Notes under the pieces: model-generated
Database searches by the model: none
What the model saw: only the letters and a program-made list of their open reading frames with translations
Told to the model about the DNA's origin: nothing
Translations under genes and position numbers: made by a program
Assembly (NCBI GenBank): GCA_900768505.1
Contig: CAAGED010000011.1
Span: 91,637 to 155,636 of the forward strand
Direction of reading: 5' to 3'
Length of the DNA: 64,000 nucleotides
Origin: Lentisphaeria bacterium
GTDB lineage: Bacteria; Verrucomicrobiota; Lentisphaeria; Victivallales; Victivallaceae
Shown: one piece after another, positions 46,057 through 54,952 of the stretch
How positions within the stretch are numbered: the first letter of the stretch is position 1
How the letters are laid out: each line of letters starts with the position of its first letter

Positions 46057-46823
46057 CCCACCGCCAGCGGGTAAATTTTTTGGTCGGAACGCTGCAATAT
46101 CTCGAATTTCACCTCAAATATTTCTTCCAACTTCTCTGCGGTCAACACCTCCAACGGAGTGCCGGAATAAACAACTTTCCCTGCTTTCATCAGCACAATT
46201 TGATCAGCGCACGCCGCCGCCAAACTCAAATCATGCAACACGGTAATTACCGTTAATTCCAACTCCCGGCGTAGACGTTTCAGCATCTCAATAATTTCAA
46301 ACTGACAACGCACATCCAAAAATGTGGTCGGTTCATCCAGCAGCAAAACCTGGGGCTCCTGCGCCAACGCCACGGCTAAAAAAACCCGTTGCCGTTCGCC
46401 GCCGGAGAGATTTCGCACCTGCCGCGCCGCCAAATGTGTCACCTCGGTCAATTCCAACGCCCGAGCCACCGCCCTATGATCAGCGGCAGTCAATCCAAAT
46501 AAATTTCTGCGTTGCGGGTAACGCCCCTGAGTGACCAATTCCGCTGCCGTCATATCCGGAGGCGTGTGATGCAACTGCCCTAAACTTGCCAGTTTTCGGG
46601 CAAACTCCCGTCTGGATAACTCGCCAGACGGAACCTTGTCCAATTCCACCACCCCGCAGCGCAGGGGAAGCAGCCGCCCCAAACTGCGTAGTAACGTGGA
46701 CTTGCCGCAACCATTCGGTCCCACAATTGCAGTTATCGTGCCAGGTAAACATTTAAGTGTAAAATCCTCCAGCACCACCTTTCCGCCGTAACCGCACTGC
46801 AAATGCTTTCCCTCAAGCAGCAT
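46047..46823 (-). CDS. ABC transporter ATP-binding protein (iron/cobalamin type)
   Basis: A 258-residue ATPase of the FecE/BtuD group. It has Walker A GPNGCGKSTLLRS, signature LSGGERQRVFLA, Walker B VLLLDEPTTFLD and the switch His in VLHDLSLA. It drives uptake through the FecCD-type permease encoded just upstream, overlapping its end by 11 bases. Ligand is probably a ferric chelate, heme or vitamin B12. Confidence 0.95.
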   Translation of the reverse strand: MLLEGKHLQCGYGGKVVLEDFTLKCLPGTITAIVGPNGCGKSTLLRSLGRLLPLRCGVVELDKVPSGELSRREFARKLASLGQLHHTPPDMTAAELVTQGRYPQRRNLFGLTAADHRAVARALELTEVTHLAARQVRNLSGGERQRVFLAVALAQEPQVLLLDEPTTFLDVRCQFEIIEMLKRLRRELELTVITVLHDLSLAAACADQIVLMKAGKVVYSGTPLEVLTAEKLEEIFEVKFEILQRSDQKIYPLAVGKK

Positions 46824-47804
46824 ATTCCCGCCTCCGCAGCAACCAGAGGAAAAACGGCGCCCCCAGCAATGCCATGATTATTCCAACCGGCAACTCCGCC
46901 GGTGCCATAATAATTCGACCGATATAATCACAAATTACCACCAGCAGTGCCCCCATAAGCCAACTGCCGGGGACAACAAAACGCAAATCACTGCCTACCA
47001 ACATCCGCACCATGTGCGGCGCGAGTAATCCGACAAACCCAAGCAATCCAACCGCGCTCACCGCCGAAGCCGCCAATAATGCGCCAACTGCCACCCCCAA
47101 TATCCGCACCAGATTTACCCGTACACCCAGCGAGGCGGCCAAATCATCCCCCAGATTCAATAAATTCAAATGCCCGGCCAAACCAAACGCCATTACCGCC
47201 CCCAGTATCACCCAAATATAAATTTGATTAATCTGCTCCCAGCCCCGATTGGAAAGCGAGCCTATGGTAAAATCCAACACACCACCAGCCCGCTCCGAAT
47301 GCCATAACAAAATAAAACTGCTTATTGCACTGAAAAGCGACGAAACCGCCACTCCTGAGAGAATTAACCTCCCCGGAGAGGCTCCTCCATGCCAAGTCAG
47401 CACCATGACACTCCAACGGCCGCCAATCCACCCAAAAATGCCGCCGGCAACAACCCCATCGGCCAACCGGGAAAAATAAGCAACACCAGAATACCGCCCA
47501 ATCCAGCCCCCGCTGAAACTCCGATAATTCCCGGCGATGCCAAAATATTGTGAAGTACCGCTTGGAGAATAGCTCCGGAGATCGCCAAAGCTCCGCCAAT
47601 TAACACCCCAATTATGATTCTTGGCAATCGGATTTCGGTAATGATTTGCCCCTGAACCGAGTTTACATCGCCCTGCAAGATGGCTGAGATTGTGTTCCAA
47701 TCCAAATCAAAAGCGCCGCCGCGCAGGCTGCAAAACATTGCCAGAACAAGGGCAATCAGCAATCCGGTGAGTTTTAAAATTTTACTCCAATTGGGGCGGC
47801 TCAT
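46813..47804 (-). pseudogene. FecCD-type ABC permease, broken by a frameshift
   Basis: Two overlapping frames make up one permease of about 330 residues. The first (47804 to about 47413) ends PAAFLGGLAAVGVSWC and stop. The second carries on from SVMVLTWHGGASPGRLILSG to GAPFFLWLLRRREYAA. Adding one G in the GG at 47413-47414 joins them into the standard FecCD sequence with about ten membrane helices. ATG 47804 overlaps the binding-protein stop (ATGA). As the rest is well conserved, the frameshift is recent, programmed or a sequence error. Confidence 0.85.
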
Positions 47805-48829
47805 TCTGAAATATCCTTATTTTGTTTTTTAGTATTTACGAAAGTTGCAGAGACTTTTTCGCCGTAATCCGCCGCCGCACTAAGAATATGTCTGGACAAT
47901 ATTTCAAAGGCTTCCGGAAAACGTTTGCCAGGTTGAAAAAGGAAGAGCGCTTCATCCAAATAATAAATATGCCCCGATTTCACCGCCTGCAAATTGGCAA
48001 AGGCGGAATTGGCGAAAATTTGCCGCTTAAACTTATCCTGCAGTGCCTGAGTATTCCCCATGCAAATTACAAAAATCAACTCCGGATCGGCAAGTATAAA
48101 ATGCTCCATACTGAATATCTGCCGATAAGGTTCAGTTGTTTTGCGGATATTTTCCACCCCTAAACGCGCCAGCATATTTCCGGTATTTCCGGCGGCGGAC
48201 TCCAAGGAGAAACCGCTTCCGGAGACAAAAATAACGGCACAACGCAATTTAACTTTAGCCATGACAATCTTGGTACGACGGCAAATTTCATCTACTTGCT
48301 CCACCATTTTTTTCAGTACCGGAATATCAACAATTTTTCCCTGGTCATTAAGGCGGCAAAATAACTCCAAAATATCCAGATAATCCCCGTAATTATTGCA
48401 TTTCAACTGGAGCACCGTCACTCCCAGACGGCGCAGCGCCGCCGCCGTCGTTTGATGTCGGGTAATCCGCTCGGACAATAAAACCAAATCCGGCTGCAAC
48501 AGCATTATCCGCTCCAAATCCGGTTGCATTCCCCCCCCGACCTTCGGTAGATTTTGTAAATCCTCCGTCAGTTCACTCGCCGCTCCCGGCGCAATAATTC
48601 CGGCCAGCCTGCCGCCGCAGTGCAAATATGCCAGTCCCAGTGAAAAATATCCGGCAACCACATTTTTGGGGTGTTTGAGCACCACCACAGATTGTCCATC
48701 CGCCTGGCGGAAAGTGACGCTTTGCGGCGTTTCACGGATAATCTCCCCGTTAGCCGCAAAATTCAGCCCCGCAAACACTAAGACTCCTAAAAAAAAATTG
48801 TAATAAGGTTTATGCTCAAACAATTTCAT
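47801..48829 (-). CDS. Iron/cobalamin-type periplasmic binding protein
   Basis: Substrate-binding protein of the BtuF/FepB fold (342 residues). An amino-terminal hydrophobic leader (NFFLGVLVFAGLNFAANG) is followed by the two-lobe fold with HPKNVVAGYFSLGLAYLHCG, LLQPDLVLLSERI and FQPGKRFPEAFEIL. No lipobox is clear, so it is probably free in the periplasm or held by an uncleaved leader. GGAGGGTG lies before ATG 48829. Its start overlaps the pseudopilin stop and its stop overlaps the permease start, a tightly coupled operon. Confidence 0.92.
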   Translation of the reverse strand: MKLFEHKPYYNFFLGVLVFAGLNFAANGEIIRETPQSVTFRQADGQSVVVLKHPKNVVAGYFSLGLAYLHCGGRLAGIIAPGAASELTEDLQNLPKVGGGMQPDLERIMLLQPDLVLLSERITRHQTTAAALRRLGVTVLQLKCNNYGDYLDILELFCRLNDQGKIVDIPVLKKMVEQVDEICRRTKIVMAKVKLRCAVIFVSGSGFSLESAAGNTGNMLARLGVENIRKTTEPYRQIFSMEHFILADPELIFVICMGNTQALQDKFKRQIFANSAFANLQAVKSGHIYYLDEALFLFQPGKRFPEAFEILSRHILSAAADYGEKVSATFVNTKKQNKDISE

Positions 48830-49680
48830 TTTTCACCCTCCAGTGGATTAGCCCGCCCCAGAGTGTCATAATAAGTGTGATCTGCCGCCAAATCACTATC
48901 GGGAGCAATCCATCCCACGGTGGAGTTTCCCAATAAATCAAATGCATATTTATCTGAAACAACGATTTTGGCAGATTTTTCCGCAGAAATGTGTCCATCG
49001 GCCCAGGCGACAACGGCTTTTTGATTATGTCTGAAATGTTGATAAGCAAAAGAATCCGGTCCGGCGATCCTGTCGATCGCCCGCAACTGCTTCGGTTTAG
49101 CCCCCATACCGCCGGCATTGACTGAATCACTGAACATCAGTAAAGATGACGGCGATTTAATTTGACTTAATTTGACTGAATTGCCAAACTGACTCTTATC
49201 CGTAGCACTTTTGGTTTTATCTTTATTCATCAGCAAATACCCGTTGCCGCCGATGCCGTTGGCATTATAACCGTAACTGCCGCCATCCGAACCATTAAAA
49301 TTCAGCTTGACATTTTGACTCGGACAAATCAGAAGTTGCGTTGCGGAAAGATTTGCGGGAAGATAAGAAGACAAATACCCCTGACGATTAAAAATCACCT
49401 GATCCTTGCTCACCTGCAGCCCCCACCAGAGCCGGTAAGGATAAACGGTATCCTGGTGGTTTGATTTTTCAGCGAATGGAGCAAAAAAATCATTATTGTC
49501 ATTGGCGTAGGCAAAATTTTCCAAAGTTAGTATTCGCAAATTATTCATACATTGCGCCTGCCGGCTGCTGCAACGAGCCTTCTCCAAAGTGGGCAAAATC
49601 ATTCCAACTAAAATAATCAGAATTACGATTATCACCAGCAATTCAATTAATGTAAAATGTTTTTTACCGCGGATAAACAC
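48826..49680 (-). CDS. Prepilin-type protein with H-x9-DG domain
   Basis: A type II pseudopilin-like secreted protein of 284 residues. The cleavage/methylation motif is KKHFTLIELLVIIVILIILV, followed by NNLRILTLENFAYANDN. The carboxyl part ends the fold with HNQKAVVAWADGH, which is the H-x9-DG signature of the processing-associated family hugely expanded in Lentisphaerota and Planctomycetota. The start is a GTG at 49680. It overlaps the binding-protein gene by 4 bases, so it is translated as first gene of the metal/cobalamin uptake operon. A role in capturing ligand at the cell surface is a tempting inference. Confidence 0.93.
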   Translation of the reverse strand: MFIRGKKHFTLIELLVIIVILIILVGMILPTLEKARCSSRQAQCMNNLRILTLENFAYANDNNDFFAPFAEKSNHQDTVYPYRLWWGLQVSKDQVIFNRQGYLSSYLPANLSATQLLICPSQNVKLNFNGSDGGSYGYNANGIGGNGYLLMNKDKTKSATDKSQFGNSVKLSQIKSPSSLLMFSDSVNAGGMGAKPKQLRAIDRIAGPDSFAYQHFRHNQKAVVAWADGHISAEKSAKIVVSDKYAFDLLGNSTVGWIAPDSDLAADHTYYDTLGRANPLEGEK

Positions 49681-49788
49681 TTAAAAATTCTTTCGCATTA
49701 TAAATTACATTTTCAATTCTTTTCAAGTAAGCTAATGCAGAATTGTTTTTTTGCAAACGGCAAATTGGGTATTTATCCGGTAAAATTT

Positions 49789-52041
49789 TTACTCAATTCC
49801 ACAAGAATTCTTGAAAAAATTATGCAGTTTTTTTAATGTAATTGGTTTCATCAGCACAGTGTCAAAAATATCTTTTTCCTCTTTAGAAAGTGTAGTATCG
49901 GCACTGAGCAAAACCGTCTGCAAATTTTTAAACCGAGGATTTTCACGAATTTTTTTCACCAATTCCGTGCCGTTCATCTCCGGCATCCACATGTCAGTCA
50001 GCAAAAAATTAAATTCATGGTTTTCCAGCAGCTGCAACGCCTCTTTTCCGGAGTGAGCCAGCTGGGGAGTAATGCCGATACGTTTCAACATTCCCTGGAA
50101 CACCTTAAGATTTATCGGCACATCGTCAACAACTAACACCTGTAAATTTTCCGGCTTCAAGTCAACAAATACCGTCTTGTGCCGCACCCGCGGCTGTATT
50201 TCCGGCGCCTTAATAATGTTATGCAGAATAAGCGTAAAACAACTGCCCTCTCCTGGCTGACTGACCACCTTTAAGTCGCCGCCCATTTTTTGCGCCAACT
50301 TATAACAAATCGCCAACCCCAAACCGGAACCATGTTTATTTTGCGAATCTCGAACTGTGTCCTGCTGCACAAACGGCTGAAATATTTCCTGAAGAAATTC
50401 CGGGGCAATACCAATGCCGGTATCCCGAACATTCAGTGTAAGCGTGGCATTTTCATATTTTACGTCAACGGATACGCCGCCATGATTGGTAAATTTTAAT
50501 GCGTTGCCGATTAAATTAAGTAAAATCTGCCGCAAACGCAATTCATCGACCATAATCACCGGAAAATCCTCCGGAAGAATGAAATTCAAATACAAATTAC
50601 AACTCAACGCCGAAGAATTAAAAATTGACTCCAACTCCATAAATAAATGTTTCAAGTCCAATGGCCGCGGCACAATTTTCATCTGATCCGCTTCAATTTT
50701 TGACAAATCCAGAATATCATTGATTAAACTCAGCAGCGCCTTACCGGAGACATTAATATCATGAATATACTCCTTCTGGGTTTCCGGCGACACATCCGGA
50801 CCATTGAGTAATTCAGAAAAACCGATTACAGAATTAAGCGGGGTACGCAATTCATGGCTCATAGTAGCCAGGAAAGCACTTTTAGCCCGGGATGCCGCCT
50901 GTGCATTTTCCAGGGCATTGGCCAATCTGTCCAAATAATTCTTCCGGAAGAGAAGAATTTCCACCATGTGCCCGAACGACTCCAGCGAACCAAGTTGACT
51001 GGAATCCAACACAACCTTTTCCTGCTCAAATGCAACCCCGAAATTACCCCAAATTTTTCCATCAAGCATAATAGGAAGTGCATAAAGTGACTTCATACCA
51101 ATTTTAAGATATTCCTTGCGCCAAATACTGTCAGGGTGGAAAAATTTATTCAAATCATCATCATGGTGAATTATTGAAATTCGCCCATCAGAAATATTAC
51201 GCATCAACTGGTCTTCTATCGGAGTGTCGTATATAAATCCATTTTTCAATAATCTTCTATTTGATGAAATTGCACTGTATTCCCCGAAAACTTCAGTATA
51301 TTTCAAATCTTCAGAATAACGCAACAGATAACAGCGGTCAGCTTTCATATATTCGCAAAACTGTTTAAGCATTTCAAGGTAGGATGAAGGATTGTTGTTC
51401 TCCGGCGTAACGCGAGTCATCAACTCATTCAGCAGGTGCTCGTTTTCCACCGCTCTAGCCAAGTTTTTTTGCATTTTATCCAAATCGGTAACATCAACGC
51501 ATACACCAAGCAGGTAGGGGTGACCGAATTCGGTGACAAAACAGGTTTTTAAGGATTTAAAAACATCTTCTTTGGAAAATCGTGAAGAAATGTTCTCGTC
51601 AAAAGTAAAATGCTTTCCGCAATGTTCCACAACCTTAGTATCGTTTTGCCGCAACTCGTTGGCAACTTCCTCACCAAAAATCACATAATCATCTTGGTCA
51701 ATTACCTCAGTGAGAGAAAGTTTGTAGTAATCCAGAAAATTTTTGCTGGCAATTTTATACTTGAAATTATCTCGAACATCCTTGATAAACACCTGACAAG
51801 GAATTGTATCCAAAATTGTTTTCAGCACAAAATCATTCTCTTCAATGACTATTTCCTTGTTCTGCAAAGCATGTTTCAGTTTTTCCTGCTCGGATTGCAC
51901 ATCGGCCAGCGCAGAACAATAATTTCGATCATGTTTTTTCCAAATCACCCGTCCCAGCAACCAGCCGAAAAGCATGGAACAAATAATAATCAAAATCAAC
52001 TGATAAAGTTGCAAATCAATGCCGGTCATATTTATATCCAT
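49789..52041 (-). CDS. Hybrid sensor histidine kinase/response regulator
   Basis: A 750-residue membrane kinase. One membrane helix (residues 13-34, LYQLILIIICSMLFGWLLG) is followed by a short coiled coil, a PAS domain (about 75-190), a GAF domain (about 205-365), a HisKA domain with His396 in SHELRTPLNS, and a HATPase domain with N box NLIGNALKF and G boxes DTGIGI and GSGLGLAI. A receiver ends the chain with phospho-acceptor Asp683 (LLTDMWMPEMNG) and the conserved Lys near LMKPI. No output regulator is adjacent, so phosphotransfer to a distant protein is expected. No clear ribosome site precedes ATG 52041. Confidence 0.95.
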   Translation of the reverse strand: MDINMTGIDLQLYQLILIIICSMLFGWLLGRVIWKKHDRNYCSALADVQSEQEKLKHALQNKEIVIEENDFVLKTILDTIPCQVFIKDVRDNFKYKIASKNFLDYYKLSLTEVIDQDDYVIFGEEVANELRQNDTKVVEHCGKHFTFDENISSRFSKEDVFKSLKTCFVTEFGHPYLLGVCVDVTDLDKMQKNLARAVENEHLLNELMTRVTPENNNPSSYLEMLKQFCEYMKADRCYLLRYSEDLKYTEVFGEYSAISSNRRLLKNGFIYDTPIEDQLMRNISDGRISIIHHDDDLNKFFHPDSIWRKEYLKIGMKSLYALPIMLDGKIWGNFGVAFEQEKVVLDSSQLGSLESFGHMVEILLFRKNYLDRLANALENAQAASRAKSAFLATMSHELRTPLNSVIGFSELLNGPDVSPETQKEYIHDINVSGKALLSLINDILDLSKIEADQMKIVPRPLDLKHLFMELESIFNSSALSCNLYLNFILPEDFPVIMVDELRLRQILLNLIGNALKFTNHGGVSVDVKYENATLTLNVRDTGIGIAPEFLQEIFQPFVQQDTVRDSQNKHGSGLGLAICYKLAQKMGGDLKVVSQPGEGSCFTLILHNIIKAPEIQPRVRHKTVFVDLKPENLQVLVVDDVPINLKVFQGMLKRIGITPQLAHSGKEALQLLENHEFNFLLTDMWMPEMNGTELVKKIRENPRFKNLQTVLLSADTTLSKEEKDIFDTVLMKPITLKKLHNFFKNSCGIE

Positions 52042-52175
52042 GCTAAAAAAATATTTATGTTAATTCTATATCTTTATAATATATTATATCAAATCAATAT
52101 TTTCAATGCAAGAAAAAAATATTTTCACTTTTTATAAAATTAAAATTCAATCTATTTTAGATATTTCCTACCTTT

Positions 52176-52371
52176 TTAGTCTTGATTAATTGCCATAAAA
52201 CTGTTTTCCTCAAAAGAATATGGCGGCAGTTTATCACCAACTCCGCCAAACACGGTATTATTCGTTTTTTATTTGCCACCGGAAGAGTTCCGTTGAGCCG
52301 GCCGTTCCCCGAATTAAAACATGTAACCCCATCTGCTTTTTTTCGCGGTCAAAATATAACTGCCCATTCAT
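52176..52371 (-). pseudogene. Small frameshifted coding remnant, unknown family
   Basis: In the 409-base gap between the kinase and the GDPD gene, minus-strand reading gives MNGQLYFDREKKQMGLHVLI ... ELFRWQIK, then a stop. One base over, at the A-run around 52264-52269, it continues TNNTVFGGVGDKLPPYSFEE to a stop at 52176. The composition is protein-like and unlike the AT-rich surroundings. No ribosome site is clear. The rest of the gap shows nothing else. Confidence 0.4.
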
Positions 52372-52450
52372 ATATTCATTGTAAAAAAAGCACAACTATA
52401 TATGAAAAATTCAGTTGTGAGAAAAAAATTATTTAAAAAAACATTTCATT

Positions 52451-53218
52451 CTATTTTATTTTTTCTACGGTAACTGTATTAGTCTTCAACAAGGCCGCTC
52501 GGTTGCTGGTTATGGTGTCCACTCCCATATCAATAAATCTTCTCCCCTGCCCCAAATGATCCACCGTCCAAACGGCAAACCAGTAATTATTGTCATGTAA
52601 GGTTTTCACATATTTTTCATCAATCACACTCTCATCGCAGCAGGCGTCCACGCCATCGGCATTGACCGATTTCAAACTTTCCATCAACTCCAATGCTGTC
52701 GGGTGTACTCCGCTTTCATTCATATAAAAACCAGTTAAATACAAAGTTTTATACTCCGGCATTTGCGCCTTGCTGCAGCGCAGCAAATCCAGATTAAAGG
52801 AAATTATAGTGATATTTTTCTGCAATTTCGGATATTTACGGAGAATTTCCGCCACAAAATCCACCAATTTCGGATTATTGCCTTTTAACTCCAGATAAAG
52901 CAATGATTTTTCCGGCATTATCTCCAGCAAATCATAAAGCAATGGAATTCGTGCCGGAGTGTATTCCAAATGTGAGCCGGACACGTCTACCCGGCTGATT
53001 TGTGCGTAGTCAGACTCTTCCAGCACCACCACCTGATCCCCCATGCGATGCGTTGACCAGTCGTGGGCCACTACCACCAAATTATCCGCCGTCAGGTGAA
53101 CATCGCACTCCACGCCGTCACTGCAACGCTCAAACGCTAATTTAAAGGCCGCCAATGTATTTTCCGGCGCATCATGCGATTCGCCCCGATGAGAGATAAA
53201 TTTTACTTCCATATCCAC
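52451..53218 (-). CDS. Glycerophosphodiester phosphodiesterase
   Basis: A 255-residue TIM-barrel enzyme of the GDPD family that splits glycerophosphodiesters to glycerol-3-phosphate and an alcohol. Catalytic and metal residues appear in FISHRGESHDAPENTLAAF, DGVECDVHLTADN and AHDWSTHR, with the late block FAVWTVD. No signal peptide is seen, so it is probably cytoplasmic. The GTG at 53218 has AGGAG with a 6-base spacer; ATG 53212 is the alternative. It lies 32 bases after the glycosidase-like pseudogene in the same direction. Confidence 0.93.
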   Translation of the reverse strand: MDMEVKFISHRGESHDAPENTLAAFKLAFERCSDGVECDVHLTADNLVVVAHDWSTHRMGDQVVVLEESDYAQISRVDVSGSHLEYTPARIPLLYDLLEIMPEKSLLYLELKGNNPKLVDFVAEILRKYPKLQKNITIISFNLDLLRCSKAQMPEYKTLYLTGFYMNESGVHPTALELMESLKSVNADGVDACCDESVIDEKYVKTLHDNNYWFAVWTVDHLGQGRRFIDMGVDTITSNRAALLKTNTVTVEKIK

Positions 53219-53250
53219 TTTTTACTCCTGATTTTTTAATATTCTGCAAA

Positions 53251-54746
53251 TTAATCGCCAATCACCAGCAATGCACCTTCAGCAAGGGTAATCGCCCCGT
53301 CATGTTCAAACTGCGCCGCCGATTCCTCCGGCAATGCCATAATTTTATGCCGTTGTCCGTTTTCAGCGTTAAATTTAACTTTGACCGGCTCCCGGCGGAA
53401 GTTCTGAATAACCTCCAAATGTTTACCGGTCGCCGGCTGCCGGTAGCAGAGCAGCGAAACCTTACCGGGGGCAAAAAACTGCATTCCCCAATAACTCAGC
53501 AAATAATTGCGTTTGACATCTAAATCCGGTAATTCGTACATTTCCTCATACGACTCAAATCCCAATAAATTTGCAAAATCAAAAGGCCGATTCAATATTT
53601 TTCCTGCCGAATTACTCATTAAATAAGGAATTTTATCCCTCTGCAGTTGCTGAATATAATCCGCAATATTATCAAACTCCGCCGCATGCGCCGTAAAAAT
53701 AACCGGTTGCAGCTCATTCAACTCCACCGTCACCGACACCGGAATACCCAGCATATTATAATACGGCTGCAATTCGAAATCTAAATTGGCATCAACGTTA
53801 ATCTTCCGGGGAGTCTGCACGCCATATGGGGCATAATCCGCTACCAGTTGCGCCAATTTTTTCAGCCCGGTCAACTCCGCTTTCAACCTATCAATGCAGT
53901 CGGTATTTTTGTTTACCGTCAATGTTCCGCCGTTTTGCGCAAAGGCGCTCGTCCCCAGATAAAGGTAATCGTAACAATGCAGCAAACTCTCGGTTGTCCC
54001 GGTCAAAATGGCATTACGGGCCTGCTCTACATAAATTTGACCGCTGCAGCTTAAGGGGTCGTACCAGGAACCGCAAGGCTTGCCCAGTTTGCCGAGGTAA
54101 CTGGAAATCCAATAGGCTTTACTCTGCGGAATATGTTCAAATCTGGTTTCATTGCCAGCCCACACCTCATCAAAAAGTCCGCTGTCGCCAATCAAATCAT
54201 ATCCCTGACGATAAAAATTTTCATACCAGCAGGGAAATTTCACAATCAATTTAATATGCGGATTAATCCGTCGCGCCGGAGCAATAATAGCTTCGCGTAT
54301 CACCTTCCGCATTAATACAGCCCGATATTCACCCCAGGTTTGCTCTCCGCGCTCCGTCTCGCAGCGGGAACAACCACAACCGGTAAACAAGAAATCGTCA
54401 AAAAGCAGTGTATCAAAAATTGCCGCCGAACGCTCCACCACCCGGTTTAAATATTCCACTGCCGCCGGATCGGAGAAACAAGTTACTGAATCCCAACATT
54501 TTTCCACATTTTCGCTCATTTTAGAGGGAACAATCACGCAAGCGACTTCAAAACCGGCCGCCGCAAATTTGGATTTTATCCGGCGCAGCAAATCCGCCGG
54601 CAAATCCAGGCGGTTGCGGTATGACTCCAAGTATATTTTTTTATGCCTAATTCCCGGCAACGGGCAAGCGCCAACTCAAATCCACCGGGTGAGTCAAGTT
54701 CTCCGGCTACCGAATCAACCTTGAAGTTCATGCTGAACTGATGCAT
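53251..54746 (-). pseudogene. Putative glycosidase-like protein, frameshifted in an A-run
   Basis: The long frame (54660 down) lacks its amino end, which is found in the overlapping frame beginning MHQFSMNFKVDSVAGELDS and running to ARCRELGIKK. Adding one A to the seven-A run at about 54636-54642 joins these as ELGIKKIYLESYRNRLDLPA. The full product would be about 498 residues: a TIM-barrel-like part with LLFDDFLFTGCGCSRCETE and CWYENFYRQG, then a beta-domain with RREPVKVKFNAENG. It resembles uncharacterised barrel proteins of the Lentisphaerota glycan-degrading set. Function is not known. It is divergent from the GH78 gene. Confidence 0.65.
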
Positions 54747-54952
54747 TTTTATAAACAATTCCTGTAATTAAATTAACACTCCCAAAAAACATTTTTATAA
54801 AATATGACTTTATAAAATTAATACAAGTCAAACCTCCCTGAAAAAACAAGATTATTCCAATGTATTTCTATTTTCAGCTTGAAAAAAAATCAAACGATAT
54901 TAATTTTTACCACAAAGCAATATTGGAAAAATTTTCAAAAATGGAGGAATTT

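Noticed and set aside
49681..49788. Cobalamin riboswitch before the pseudopilin/ABC operon
   Set aside because: The 108-base gap is AT-rich and too short, with no B12-box-like conserved segment.
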